From GCA-1730015 sp964583825 (GTDB lineage: Bacteria > Pseudomonadota > Gammaproteobacteria > Granulosicoccales > Granulosicoccaceae): a stretch of 64,000 nucleotides of DNA. The stretch covers positions 8,892-72,891 of the forward strand of contig CAZOXM010000008.1 in assembly GCA_964583825.1 (NCBI GenBank), given 5' to 3'. Under the pieces are notes generated by a model, which had not been told where the DNA came from, did not search any database, and saw only the letters and a program-made list of their open reading frames with translations. The position numbers and the translations under genes are program-made. Below, piece by piece: positions 9,282 to 18,025 of this stretch (positions are counted from its first letter, which is position 1; every line of letters begins with the position of its first letter).

Positions 9282-9986
9282 CTAGTTTGAGGTTCGCACA
9301 TAGCCCCGGTCAACGACCAGTGCCTGTATCACCTTTTTTGAATCCGTATTTCGCACCTTTATGGTCTCGTTCATATGCCCGTCACTCAGCGCATAGCCCC
9401 TCGCCTCTACTTCCACCACTCCGGCTCCTGACAGTATATGAATGTACTCACCCCTTTTTACCATGGGCGGTATTTCCAGCAGATTTTTTGCCAGCGCCGT
9501 GCCGGACCGAAGGCTGCGTCTGAACTTCATTCCGAGAAAACCTGAAACATCATCGATAGGCGCGGATCTAAGGTCGAGCACGTTTACCCGCTTGGTAGTG
9601 GTCATTGAACTATCAAGAACATCGCCTGCACGAACTGGAGTGTTCAATACCGCCACCTGCCTCATTCTCTTTAACTCGGCCTGTAGAAATATTTTCCATT
9701 GAGACTCACCGGAACAACGAACCCCCACAGTGACGGTCTTGCGATTCCCAGGCTCGTAAGGCCAGAACGGCTCCAGCGCCTGAGTGCAACGATCTACAGC
9801 GAGCCGTTTATCCGGTGCAGTGACGATGAATTCCAGTTCTGACGGTGATGCACCATTACCTAATTGTTGACTAACGAACTCAGTCGCCGCTTGTTGTATT
9901 TCTTTATGCGGGTGCGTTTGTGATAAAACCACGCTGCTCGAACATAAAAGCAGCGATGACACAATCCGATTTATACAGGCATCCAT
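9282..9986 (-). CDS. flgA: Flagellar P-ring assembly chaperone FlgA
   Basis: FlgA is a periplasmic chaperone for FlgI polymerisation into the P-ring. The 234-residue product has an N-terminal signal peptide (INRIVSSLLLCSSSVVLS) and the family pattern: LELIVTAPDKRL-like strands, AVLNTPVRAGDVLDSSMTT, then a C-terminal SAF region (LGMKFRRSLRSGTAL, VKRGEYIHILSGAG, VEARGYALSDG). It is transcribed away from flgB. GAGG lies seven bases before the ATG, and a good sigma54-like promoter sits about 30 bp upstream. Confidence 0.9.
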   Translation of the reverse strand: MDACINRIVSSLLLCSSSVVLSQTHPHKEIQQAATEFVSQQLGNGASPSELEFIVTAPDKRLAVDRCTQALEPFWPYEPGNRKTVTVGVRCSGESQWKIFLQAELKRMRQVAVLNTPVRAGDVLDSSMTTTKRVNVLDLRSAPIDDVSGFLGMKFRRSLRSGTALAKNLLEIPPMVKRGEYIHILSGAGVVEVEARGYALSDGHMNETIKVRNTDSKKVIQALVVDRGYVRTSN

Positions 9987-10016
9987 GAATTATCCTCATT
10001 TCCTTAGAAGGTGAAA

Positions 10017-10032
10017 TGCAATAGGAGTGCCC
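10017..10032 (-). promoter_or_regulatory. Sigma54-like promoter for flgA-flgN
   Basis: On the minus strand the sequence reads GGGCAC-TCCTA-TTGCA, matching the RpoN pattern TGGCAC-N5-TTGCA at all positions but the first, with the required GG-N10-GC spacing. The predicted start point near 10005 leaves a leader of about 20 nt containing the GAGG ribosome site of flgA. Confidence 0.65.
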
Positions 10033-10208
10033 TTACAAAGGACAGTACAACGAAGCGCTTATATAAAATTCGACACAGCCATTTTCCTGTCGTCGGCACA
10101 GACGGTAACCTGACAAAGGATTTAGCAACACAACAGTAAAAATATTTCTTTAGGATTTTTTTTAACCGATTTTGGAAGAAAATCTGTACCGAATCACAAA
10201 ACAACGTA

Positions 10209-10224
10209 TGGCAGGGTGTGTGCT
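10209..10224 (+). promoter_or_regulatory. Sigma54-like promoter for flgB operon
   Basis: TGGCAG-GGTGT-GTGCT keeps GG-N10-GC spacing and most of the RpoN consensus. It lies 46 bp before the flgB start, facing away from the flgA promoter. It is weaker than the flgA match. Confidence 0.5.
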
Positions 10225-10270
10225 GTGCCCTACGCATGTCTCAATTCAATTGCAGGATGCGATATTGGTC

Positions 10271-10678
10271 ATGATTGTGAATCTTGATAATTACCTTGGC
10301 ACGTACGCCAGCGCAGTCAGTCTCAGAGCGGAACGAGCTGAAATTCTAGCCAATAATCTGGCTAACGGTGACACACCCCAGTTTAAGGCACGCGATTTTT
10401 CATTCGCAGATGCACTTCGCTCAGCCACAAATCATCACGCCCCGGGTGTTACAGCGGTAAAACTCACCGCCAGCCAGGAGGGTCACCTCAAGGCGAATGG
10501 TTCTGCGTATGCCCAGCTGCAATACAGAGTGCCCACACAATACGCGCTGGACGGGAATACTGTACAAACCGACTATGAAAAAGCGGAATTTACAGAAAAC
10601 TCCGTGCGTTACGAAGCAAGTCTGCAATTGCTTGGTGGAAGAATCTCGGGCCTTATGAAAGCGCTGCGTGGAGAATAG
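10271..10678 (+). CDS. flgB: Flagellar proximal rod protein FlgB
   Basis: Rod protein FlgB, 135 residues, the normal length. The hallmark LRAERAEILANNLANGDTPQ is near residue 20, followed by FKARDFSF. I placed the start at ATG 10271 because family members begin about 10-20 residues before the LRAERAE motif; the open frame extends upstream but that part has no homology pattern. It is first in the flgBCDEGHIJ run, two bases before flgC. The C-terminal helix (VRYEASLQLLGGRISGLMKAL) is typical of rod and hook axial proteins. Confidence 0.93.
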   Translation: MIVNLDNYLGTYASAVSLRAERAEILANNLANGDTPQFKARDFSFADALRSATNHHAPGVTAVKLTASQEGHLKANGSAYAQLQYRVPTQYALDGNTVQTDYEKAEFTENSVRYEASLQLLGGRISGLMKALRGE

Positions 10679-10680
10679 AT

Positions 10681-11091
10681 ATGTCTTTATTCAATATTTT
10701 CGGTACGACTGCTTCGGCAATGAATGCGCAAAGCATCCGACTCAATCTGGTCGCGAGTAACATTGCAAACGCGAGTACGGTAGCTGGCAGTAAAGACGAA
10801 GCATTTAAAGCTCTGAACCCGGTATTCAGCCAGGTTTTGAGAGAAGTGGATTCAAAAAAATACCTTGGTGTTGCAGTTTCCGGCATCGAGCGCAGCGGGG
10901 CCGAGAACATGGCGATGTACCAGCCCGAGAACCCGCTGGCCGATGAAAACGGTTACATCTACCAATCGAATGTGAATTCAATAGAAGAGATGGCCAACAT
11001 GATTTCGGCGTCCCGCAACTATCAGACAAGCGTTGAGGTTCTGAACACCTCCAAAGCAATGATGCTGAAGACATTAAAGCTAGGCCAGTAA
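10681..11091 (+). CDS. flgC: Flagellar proximal rod protein FlgC
   Basis: Rod protein FlgC, 136 residues. N-terminal IFGTTASAMNAQSIRLNLVA and SNIANASTV form the axial-protein signature. The C-terminal part has YQSNVNSIEEMANMISASRN and a terminal helix ending LKTLKLGQ. Length and order (directly after flgB and two bases before flgD) are standard. Confidence 0.94.
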   Translation: MSLFNIFGTTASAMNAQSIRLNLVASNIANASTVAGSKDEAFKALNPVFSQVLREVDSKKYLGVAVSGIERSGAENMAMYQPENPLADENGYIYQSNVNSIEEMANMISASRNYQTSVEVLNTSKAMMLKTLKLGQ

Positions 11092-11093
11092 CA

Positions 11094-11765
11094 ATGACAA
11101 ATATCAGCGAAATCGCAAGCAGCTCACTGAATACGAAAAGCGGTTCATCGGTAGCCGACCCAAAAGAGTTAGGTCAGAACGAATTCCTTGAACTTATGCT
11201 CACACAGATGCGCCATCAGGACCCGTTCAACCCAACTGACAATGGTGAGTTCATCACTCAGATGGCACAGTTCAGCCAGGTCTCCAGTACTGACGCTATG
11301 CGTACGTCAATGGAGAAGTTTGTACAGGATCAGTCGTCATCACAGCTGCTGGCAGCAGCAAACCTTGTGGGTCGAAAAGCAATGATCAATGGCGGCACCG
11401 GCAATCTCGGAACCGACAGTCCCATACAGGCAGAGTATACCCTGACTGAGGCGACAGATTCGGCCACCGCGCTTGTGACAAATCAGGCTGGCTCGGTCGT
11501 ATACAGCATGGATTTAGGCACTAACAGTTCCGGTACCCATTCACTTTCCTGGGACGGAGCGACAAGTGCGGGTGACCAGGCCCCACCCGGGCAGTATCAG
11601 ATAGCAATACAGTATTTGAATAATAAGGGAGAATCTATTGCGGCCCCGGTTGCGGTAGAGGTAAATGTTGAGAGCGTGAAATTAGGTACAGACGGTAGTG
11701 GTTTGAGTATGGCCACAAAAGATGGCCGTGAAATAAAAATCAGTGATGTAAATAAATTTCTATAA
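11094..11765 (+). CDS. flgD: Hook-capping protein FlgD
   Basis: FlgD caps the growing hook and guides FlgE assembly. The 223-residue protein has the conserved N-terminal LGQNEFLELMLTQMRHQDPF and the following NGEFITQMAQFSQVSS. The C-terminal half contains the Ig-like and FlgD tudor-like part (SWDGATSAGDQAPPGQYQI). Its length is typical and it sits between flgC and flgE. Confidence 0.94.
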   Translation: MTNISEIASSSLNTKSGSSVADPKELGQNEFLELMLTQMRHQDPFNPTDNGEFITQMAQFSQVSSTDAMRTSMEKFVQDQSSSQLLAAANLVGRKAMINGGTGNLGTDSPIQAEYTLTEATDSATALVTNQAGSVVYSMDLGTNSSGTHSLSWDGATSAGDQAPPGQYQIAIQYLNNKGESIAAPVAVEVNVESVKLGTDGSGLSMATKDGREIKISDVNKFL

Positions 11766-11786
11766 AATTACCAAGGTGAAATAAAG

Positions 11787-13004
11787 ATGTCATTAGAAAT
11801 TGCGATGACAGGATTGCGCGCAGCTAATAAAGAGCTCACTGTCACATCAAATAATATTGCAAACACAGCTACTGTCGGATTTAAAAAATCTGACGTCAAC
11901 TTCGGCGATGTGTATCTGGCCGGTGACGCTGGCAAGCAATTACCGATGGGGGTGAGAGTTGTCAGTACGACACAGGATTTCTCGCAGGGCAACCTGACCA
12001 CAACCGATAACCAGATGGATCTGTCTGTGATTGGTGAGGGATTCTTTCGGCTCAGCTCGAACGGGACAACCACCTATACGAGAGCGGGTGGATTTGGCAT
12101 AGACAGAGATGGTTTTGTTATTAATAAATCAGGTCACCGGCTAACCGGATATCTGCCGGACGAGAATGGTGTCATTGTCTCTCAGCTGGCCGATATACAG
12201 GTCGACGCTTCTGATGCGGCACCACAAAAAACCGGATCAATGACACTGAATATCAACCTTGACGTCGGATCCGAGGTACCTGCTGTGCCGGCGTTTGATG
12301 TGGAAGACCCAAACTCCTACAACTACGCGAACTCAACGACAGTTTTTGACTCTCTGGGGCAGTCGCATCTTACCACGATGTATTTCAGGAAGAATGGACC
12401 CAACGAATGGAGTGTGCATACCTTTGTAGGCGATGAGGAGGTCAGCCCGCCCGCAGGGGATGTTCTGGAATTCAGTGAAAACGGGTTGATCCTTTCGGCC
12501 AATGGCGATCCGGATGCCCTGGTAACTACCAACGATTTCCAGCCCGACGGTGCTGAACAAATGAGCTTCGACATTGCTTTCAGCGATGTGACTCAGTTTC
12601 AGGGGCAGACTGGCATCAACGCGCTGTCTCAGGATGGCTATCCGGCGGGCAGACTGACTGGTGTCGAGATCGACTCCGAAGGGTTTATTTATGGTCGCTA
12701 TACCAACGACCAGCTAAAAGTGCACGGGCAGCTGGTATTAACAAACTTCAGAAACCCCGATGCGCTGGCAAATGCAGATGATACCAGCTGGTGGAAGACA
12801 CTGGCATCCGGTGAGGCTGTAAACGGCACACCGGGTAGCGGCTCCCTGGGACTCATCGAGTCCGGTGCACTGGAAGGTTCCAATGTCGATATTACTGAGG
12901 AACTCGTTAGCATTATCGGTACGCAGCGCAATTACCAGGCAAACGCGCAAGTGATCAGCGCTACAGACACAATGACCCAGACGATTATGAATATCCGACG
13001 CTAA
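11787..13004 (+). CDS. flgE: Flagellar hook protein FlgE
   Basis: Main hook subunit, 405 residues, about average for FlgE. It has N-terminal MTGLRAANKELTVTSNNIAN, then GEGFFRLSSNG and the hook-specific mid region with YNYANSTTVFDSLGQSHLTT. The C-terminal helix (VDITEELVSIIGTQRNYQAN) is conserved. AAGGTGA precedes the ATG. It is followed by flgG, with no flgF between. Confidence 0.95.
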   Translation: MSLEIAMTGLRAANKELTVTSNNIANTATVGFKKSDVNFGDVYLAGDAGKQLPMGVRVVSTTQDFSQGNLTTTDNQMDLSVIGEGFFRLSSNGTTTYTRAGGFGIDRDGFVINKSGHRLTGYLPDENGVIVSQLADIQVDASDAAPQKTGSMTLNINLDVGSEVPAVPAFDVEDPNSYNYANSTTVFDSLGQSHLTTMYFRKNGPNEWSVHTFVGDEEVSPPAGDVLEFSENGLILSANGDPDALVTTNDFQPDGAEQMSFDIAFSDVTQFQGQTGINALSQDGYPAGRLTGVEIDSEGFIYGRYTNDQLKVHGQLVLTNFRNPDALANADDTSWWKTLASGEAVNGTPGSGSLGLIESGALEGSNVDITEELVSIIGTQRNYQANAQVISATDTMTQTIMNIRR

Positions 13005-13055
13005 CAGCGTCAGTGAATAACGCTCTGAACTTATGATTGAAAAGGTTAATGGACT

Positions 13056-13841
13056 ATGAACAGTGCGCTTTGGGCAGCAAAAACCGGTCTGGACGCTCAG
13101 CAAAACCGGATGGCGGTGATATCGAATAACCTCGCCAACGTCAATACCAGCGGGTTTAAGCGGGACCGGGCCATCTTCGAAGATCTGATGTATCAGACGA
13201 TACGTCATCCCGGTACCAATTCGGCTGAGGATAACATTCTGCCGACCGGCTCGCTCGTCGGGACCGGTGTGCGACTTGTAGCCACACAAAAGCTGCATAC
13301 ACAGGGCAATCTGCAAATCACAGACAACCAGCTGGACATGGCCATTGAAGGTCGTGGTTTCTTTGAAATACAAATGCCGGACGGGACGCAGGGTTTCACC
13401 CGTGACGGGACGTTTCAACTCAGTGTTGACGGTACGGTGGTGACTTCAGCCGGCTATCCGCTGGTACCCAACATCACGATACCGGCAGATGCCACCAACG
13501 TAACCATCGGATCTGACGGCGTAGTGACAGCAGTGACACCCGGGGCGTCTGAGCCGACGCAAGTCGGCACCATCTCCCTTAGCGAGTTTACCAATCCGTC
13601 CGGTCTTCACCCGGTTGGTGGCAACGTGTTCACTCAAACGGCTTCGAGTGGCGGGCCCCAGCAGGGAGCGCCCGGCATAGATGGTATCGGGCGACTCATA
13701 CAGGGTTCCATCGAGACTTCCAACGTGAACATCGTGGAAGAACTGGTCAGTATGATCGAAACCCAGCGCGCCTATGAAATCAACTCAAAGGCTATATCCA
13801 CAACCGACGGTATGCTGCAGTTTGCGAACAACAACATTTAA
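13056..13841 (+). CDS. flgG: Flagellar distal rod protein FlgG
   Basis: Distal rod protein, 261 residues, the usual FlgG size. N-terminal LWAAKTGLDAQQNRMAVISN with NLANVNTSGFKRDRAIFEDL, and YQTIRHPGT after it, is the FlgG signature. The C-terminus has VNIVEELVSMIETQRAYEIN. I read it as FlgG and not FlgF because of the FEDLMYQ segment and overall length. Only 51 bp separate it from flgE, so the flgF gene that normally stands here is missing. Confidence 0.95.
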   Translation: MNSALWAAKTGLDAQQNRMAVISNNLANVNTSGFKRDRAIFEDLMYQTIRHPGTNSAEDNILPTGSLVGTGVRLVATQKLHTQGNLQITDNQLDMAIEGRGFFEIQMPDGTQGFTRDGTFQLSVDGTVVTSAGYPLVPNITIPADATNVTIGSDGVVTAVTPGASEPTQVGTISLSEFTNPSGLHPVGGNVFTQTASSGGPQQGAPGIDGIGRLIQGSIETSNVNIVEELVSMIETQRAYEINSKAISTTDGMLQFANNNI

Positions 13842-13890
13842 TGGCGTCTATCTGCGTTGCTCGGTAACCAGAGAAAGAGTGCACACGAAT

Positions 13891-14562
13891 ATGAGTAAAT
13901 ACGCTAAGCAGGTATGGTGGCTGCTGGTACTGTTGACCTGCAGTGCCTGTGCCCCGAAAATTGTCTATGAGACACCGTTGCCGGAACGCACCAGCACCCC
14001 TGCCGAGCCTCCCGCACCTAACGGAGCGATTTACCAGGAGAGCAGTCATCGTCTGTTGTTCGAAGATCTGAAAGCCAAGCGACGTGGTGACTTAATTACC
14101 GTCATTCTTGATGAACGGACCAATGCCGCCAAGAATGCCAGCACCAGCGCCAGCCGATCAACCGGTGTCGATGTGGCCGCCCCTCAAGTGCTGGGCAGAA
14201 CGGCCACCGTGAATGGCAATCCTGCTTCGTTGGGATTATCGAGCAGTTCGGACTTCAGCGGCAGTGGTGACAGCAGTCAAAGCAACAGCCTGTTTGGTAA
14301 CATTACCGCCCGCGTGACGCAGGTCGAGCCAAATGGCAACCTGCATATACAGGGGGAAAAGCAACTGACTTTAAATTCAGGGCTTGAGATCATCAGTGTT
14401 ACCGGTGTGGTACGCCCGACCGACCTAACACCGCAAAATACAATTTTATCGACCCTGATCGCCGATGCAGACATCGTCTACAGCGGCAGAGGGATGATCG
14501 CAGATAACAACCGGGCCGGATGGCTTACCCGTGTGTTCACCAGCAAATTCTGGCCGTTCTAG
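13891..14562 (+). CDS. flgH: Flagellar L-ring lipoprotein FlgH
   Basis: Outer-membrane L-ring protein of 223 residues. The start at ATG 13891 gives a lipoprotein signal peptide (VWWLLVLLTCSAC); the acylated Cys is probably Cys20, though Cys17 is possible. Family motifs follow: LFEDLKAKRRGDLITVIL, DERTNAAKNAST, GNITARVTQVEPNGNLHI, and the C-terminal VRPTDLTPQNTILSTLIADA. An upstream in-frame start would overlap flgG and hide the signal peptide. Partners are FlgI and the distal rod. Confidence 0.93.
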   Translation: MSKYAKQVWWLLVLLTCSACAPKIVYETPLPERTSTPAEPPAPNGAIYQESSHRLLFEDLKAKRRGDLITVILDERTNAAKNASTSASRSTGVDVAAPQVLGRTATVNGNPASLGLSSSSDFSGSGDSSQSNSLFGNITARVTQVEPNGNLHIQGEKQLTLNSGLEIISVTGVVRPTDLTPQNTILSTLIADADIVYSGRGMIADNNRAGWLTRVFTSKFWPF

Positions 14563-14760
14563 CCCGCATAATTCATGGGCTGCTCGATACGGCTATGGGA
14601 CTTCCTATCCGACTGCGTTTTTTACTGACGACCGCGATTGTGAACTATAGATTACCTTGCTTATCAGGCGCCCCACCAACTTCGAACCGGGCTGACTCCC
14701 TGCGACTGCGCACGGTTGCTCAGCACCAGTTAAACCCTTCATCTTTTGTGAGTATACAGC

Positions 14761-15903
14761 GTGCCTAAAATCAGTGTTTCCCCACAGGGACTGTTTCGTC
14801 TGCGCTACCTGCTGTTTGTGATTGTGTTCGCCGCAGTGACGCTTTTTCCAACCGCGCAGGCGGAGCGGGTGAAAGATCTCGCATCCATTGCAGGTGTGCG
14901 GGACAACCAGATTCTCGGCTATGGCCTGGTGGTTGGGCTTGAAGGCACCGGCGACAGCACGGGCCAGGTGCAATTCACCGAACAAAGTCTGCGCAGTATG
15001 TTGTCGCAGTACGGTGTGACGATTCCACCGGGCATGCAGATAAAACCAAAGAACGTGGCGGCTGTTTCGGTGCATGCAACCATTCCCCCCTTCTCAAAAC
15101 CCGGGCAGCGACTTGATGTAACGGTGTCTTCTCTGGGCAACTCCAGTTCACTGCGAGGCGGTGCGCTGCTGCTGACGCCACTGCGCGGTATTGACGGTGC
15201 GGTCTATGCGATCGCACAGGGCGAAGTGGTCGTCGGCGGTGTCAACGCGGCTGGAGCCGACGGAACCAACGTACAAAAGAACATCTCGAGCGCAGGCCGC
15301 ATTCCCAACGGTGCAACCATAGAGCGCGAGGTCGGCAATGGATTTGATCAGAGTTCGGATATAACCCTAAACCTGCACAGTCCGGATTTCACCACCGCCC
15401 GCCGTGTCGTGGAAGCGATAAACCTTCGCCTGGGCGGGCCGCAGGCGCATGCCAAAGATGCTGTCTCTATCGTGGTACGCGGTCCGGGAGATTCTGCATC
15501 AAGAGTGACCTTTGTGTCGATACTGGAAAACATTGAAGTAACACCCGCGAGTACCGTGGCGAGAATTGTAGTGAATTCCCGCACCGGCACCATCGTTATC
15601 GGCCAGCATGTTACGGTTACTCCCGCCGCGGTGTCACATGGCAACATCACCGTCACGATAAAAGAACAGGTCAATGTCGATCAGCCGCAACCGCTGGCGG
15701 GTGGCCAGACTGCTGTGACGAACAATTCCACCGTTAATATCTCTGAACAAGCCGGTTCAATTCAAACCATCAGCGGCGGCGTGACGTTGCAGGAAGTCGT
15801 TGACAGTCTTAATGATGTCGGTGCCAACACTTCAGATCTGATCGCGATACTGGAAGCACTTAAACAACTGGGTGCGCTGCGCGGCGAACTGGTTATTATC
15901 TAA
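14761..15903 (+). CDS. flgI: Flagellar P-ring protein FlgI
   Basis: Periplasmic P-ring subunit, 380 residues. A GTG start gives a signal peptide ending PTAQAERVKDLASIAGVR. Hallmarks are NQILGYGLVVGLEGTGDS, FTEQSLRSMLSQYGV and KNVAAVSVHATIPPF, with the C-terminal ISGGVTLQEVVDSLNDVGA and ILEALKQLGALRGELVII. There is a 198-bp gap after flgH with no gene visible. No strong ribosome site is seen before the GTG, but no other start keeps the signal peptide. Confidence 0.94.
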   Translation: MPKISVSPQGLFRLRYLLFVIVFAAVTLFPTAQAERVKDLASIAGVRDNQILGYGLVVGLEGTGDSTGQVQFTEQSLRSMLSQYGVTIPPGMQIKPKNVAAVSVHATIPPFSKPGQRLDVTVSSLGNSSSLRGGALLLTPLRGIDGAVYAIAQGEVVVGGVNAAGADGTNVQKNISSAGRIPNGATIEREVGNGFDQSSDITLNLHSPDFTTARRVVEAINLRLGGPQAHAKDAVSIVVRGPGDSASRVTFVSILENIEVTPASTVARIVVNSRTGTIVIGQHVTVTPAAVSHGNITVTIKEQVNVDQPQPLAGGQTAVTNNSTVNISEQAGSIQTISGGVTLQEVVDSLNDVGANTSDLIAILEALKQLGALRGELVII

Positions 15904-16803
15904 ATGACAATGCTCGAAAATTCTCTGGACACAACAATCGGCAGACTGGTCAGTGGTGACAGTCTTGCCACCACCACGACTGCGGTGCGCTCCGACAACG
16001 ACGCCCGTGAAGTAGCGCGCAAGTTTGAAGCGCTGCTACTACAAACAATGCTGAAGAGTATGCGTGCAGCCACACCGTCGGACGGTCTGTTGGGCAGCAA
16101 CGGTGGCGAGATGTATCAGGAGATGTTCGATCAGCGAATCGCCGAAGAGATCAGTAAAACCGGTACGTTTGGCATCCAGGAAAACATTTTCCGCCAACTG
16201 ACTGGTGGACACCTGGCACAGGGTGCAGTGCGAGGTGTGCATCTGACAGGATCTGAGTTTAACCCTTCAGTGCACCGCGCTGTTGAAGTCAACCGGAACA
16301 GCTTTCTGTCACAGGACAACAGCCCGACAGGTTTTGTTAACCGTCTGCGCGCCGCCGCTTCCGTGGCTGCGGATAAAATCGGCACTTCCATTGAGGCGGT
16401 AATTGCCGTCGCTGCCCTTGAAACCGGCTGGGGTAAAAGGGTCGCCAGCACGGCTGACGGCAACAGCACCCACAACCTTTTTGGCATTAAAGCAGATTCA
16501 CGATGGCAGGGCGAAACGAGCCAGGTGAAAACCCACGAGTTCCGTCAGGGCACGATGCAGTCGGAAATCGCTGCGTTCCGGGTCTATCGCAGTGAACAGG
16601 CTTCGATTGAAGATTTTGCCAACTTCCTGCAAAGCAACCCCCGCTACCACAATGCACTAAAGTCTGCCGACAATCCCGAACAATTTGTACGAGAACTACA
16701 GAAGGCCGGCTATGCAACCGACCCGGACTATGCGGACAAGGTTATAGCGATTATGAAGAACGTGGAATCGGTGATGACTGCAACGACGACGGGCCCAAGG
16801 TAA
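15904..16803 (+). CDS. flgJ: Rod-cap and peptidoglycan hydrolase FlgJ
   Basis: Two-domain FlgJ of 299 residues, abutting flgI. The N-terminal rod-binding domain (about 35-110) has VARKFEALLLQTMLKSMRAA and MYQEMFDQRIAEEISKTG. The C-terminal glucosaminidase domain (about 140-290) has the catalytic-Glu motif AVAALETGWGKR and HNLFGIKADSRW. It would cut peptidoglycan to let the rod pass and scaffold rod assembly. The two-domain form is the one typical of beta- and gammaproteobacteria. Confidence 0.94.
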   Translation: MTMLENSLDTTIGRLVSGDSLATTTTAVRSDNDAREVARKFEALLLQTMLKSMRAATPSDGLLGSNGGEMYQEMFDQRIAEEISKTGTFGIQENIFRQLTGGHLAQGAVRGVHLTGSEFNPSVHRAVEVNRNSFLSQDNSPTGFVNRLRAAASVAADKIGTSIEAVIAVAALETGWGKRVASTADGNSTHNLFGIKADSRWQGETSQVKTHEFRQGTMQSEIAAFRVYRSEQASIEDFANFLQSNPRYHNALKSADNPEQFVRELQKAGYATDPDYADKVIAIMKNVESVMTATTTGPR

Positions 16804-16842
16804 TCATTGTCCATTGTATTGGCGCACGTGATAATGCGGCGG

Positions 16843-16885
16843 GTGTCATTGCGCAATCTAACGACGGTTTTCGCGCCGATGACAC
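16843..16885. terminator. Inverted repeat between convergent flgJ and pseI
   Basis: GTGTCAT (16843-16849) pairs with ATGACAC (16879-16885), with inner GCGC/GCGC pairs. It sits in the 100-bp gap between two convergent genes and could stop transcription from both sides, though there are no long T-runs. Confidence 0.4.
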
Positions 16886-16903
16886 TCCTGGTATACCCGT
16901 CAC

Positions 16904-17956
16904 TTACAGCAACTGATCCCAGCTCAGCGGGGTGCCCCGGGCAATCGCAATACGGGCTTTCTTGCCAATGATAACGTCCCAGTAGCGTGTATTTAGTCCG
17001 TCACCGGGGCGTACGATTTTTAAATTATCCTCGCTGAACACCTCGCCTGGCAGAATATCTTTTTGCACGTAGATCGACCGTTTGTGAAGACGGCTCTGGC
17101 TCTCCTGTTCGCCCGCACCATAGCTGACCTCGCCAAGCGACAAAAACGCCCGCTCACACTCCTCTACCAATAGCTTTAGCTCTGCTGGCTCCAGAGAGAA
17201 GCTGGCGTCCACACCACCCTCGGCGCGCGAGACGGTAAAGTGTTTCTCTATAACGCATGCCCCCAAAGCGACGGCAGCCACAGACGTACCGATACCCATC
17301 GTGTGATCAGACAGGCCGACATGACAGCCGAGAGCCCCACGCATGTTGGGCAATGTGTTGAGATTAGTGTTTTCAGGCGACGCGGGGTAAGTACTCGTAC
17401 ACTTAAGTGCGATCGGACTGCTGCAACCTGCGTCCCTTAATTCCGCTACAGCAACGGCGATTTCGGCCAGTGAGGACACGCCGGTAGATACAATTACCGG
17501 TTTACCGGTGGCTGCCACCTTCCTCAGCAGGGGCAAGTGGTTATTCTCGAATGATGCAATTTTATAGGCCGGCACCTTCAGGCTTTCGAGGAAATCGACA
17601 GCCGATTCATCAAAGGGTGAACTGAAGGCAAGCATGCCGTGATCGGCTGCGCGCTTGAAAATAGCCTCGTGCCAGTCCCACGGCGTATGCGCCTTCTGAT
17701 AAAGATCGTGCAGATACTCACCGCGCCATGGCGATCCATCGTCCTTAATAAGAAAGTTATCGTTTCTGCTTTCCATTGTAATGGTGTCGGCGGTGTAAGT
17801 CTGCAGCTTCAGTGCATGAGCGCCCGCGTCAGCTGCGAGATCCACCAGCTTCAGTGCTCTATCGAGCGACTGATTGTGATTGCCGGACATTTCAGCAATG
17901 ATCAGAGGCGCCTGTGTCTCCCCGATACTTCGGTCCCCGATCTGTATATCTTTCAT
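16904..17956 (-). CDS. pseI: Pseudaminic acid synthase-like (NeuB family)
   Basis: NeuB/PseI-family enzyme, 350 residues, condensing an amino sugar with phosphoenolpyruvate to give a nonulosonic acid. Hallmarks: APLIIAEMSGNHNQSLDRAL at the start, HALKLQTYTADTIT, KIASFENNHLPLL, VSTGVSSLAEI, LKCTSTYPASPENTNL, GLSDHTMGIG, and KHFTVSRAEGGVDASFSLEP. The C-terminal 60 residues are an antifreeze-like SAF domain (RGTPLSWDQLL). The segment after IEKHFT and the gene context favour pseudaminic over N-acetylneuraminic acid synthesis. It is last in the pse run. Confidence 0.88.
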   Translation of the reverse strand: MKDIQIGDRSIGETQAPLIIAEMSGNHNQSLDRALKLVDLAADAGAHALKLQTYTADTITMESRNDNFLIKDDGSPWRGEYLHDLYQKAHTPWDWHEAIFKRAADHGMLAFSSPFDESAVDFLESLKVPAYKIASFENNHLPLLRKVAATGKPVIVSTGVSSLAEIAVAVAELRDAGCSSPIALKCTSTYPASPENTNLNTLPNMRGALGCHVGLSDHTMGIGTSVAAVALGACVIEKHFTVSRAEGGVDASFSLEPAELKLLVEECERAFLSLGEVSYGAGEQESQSRLHKRSIYVQKDILPGEVFSEDNLKIVRPGDGLNTRYWDVIIGKKARIAIARGTPLSWDQLL

Positions 17957-18025
17957 AAAGTGATACCGTCAGTTAAGAGAGGTTTTGCAAAAGAATCTGG
18001 AGAATCACCTTAACGCTACCGCAGT

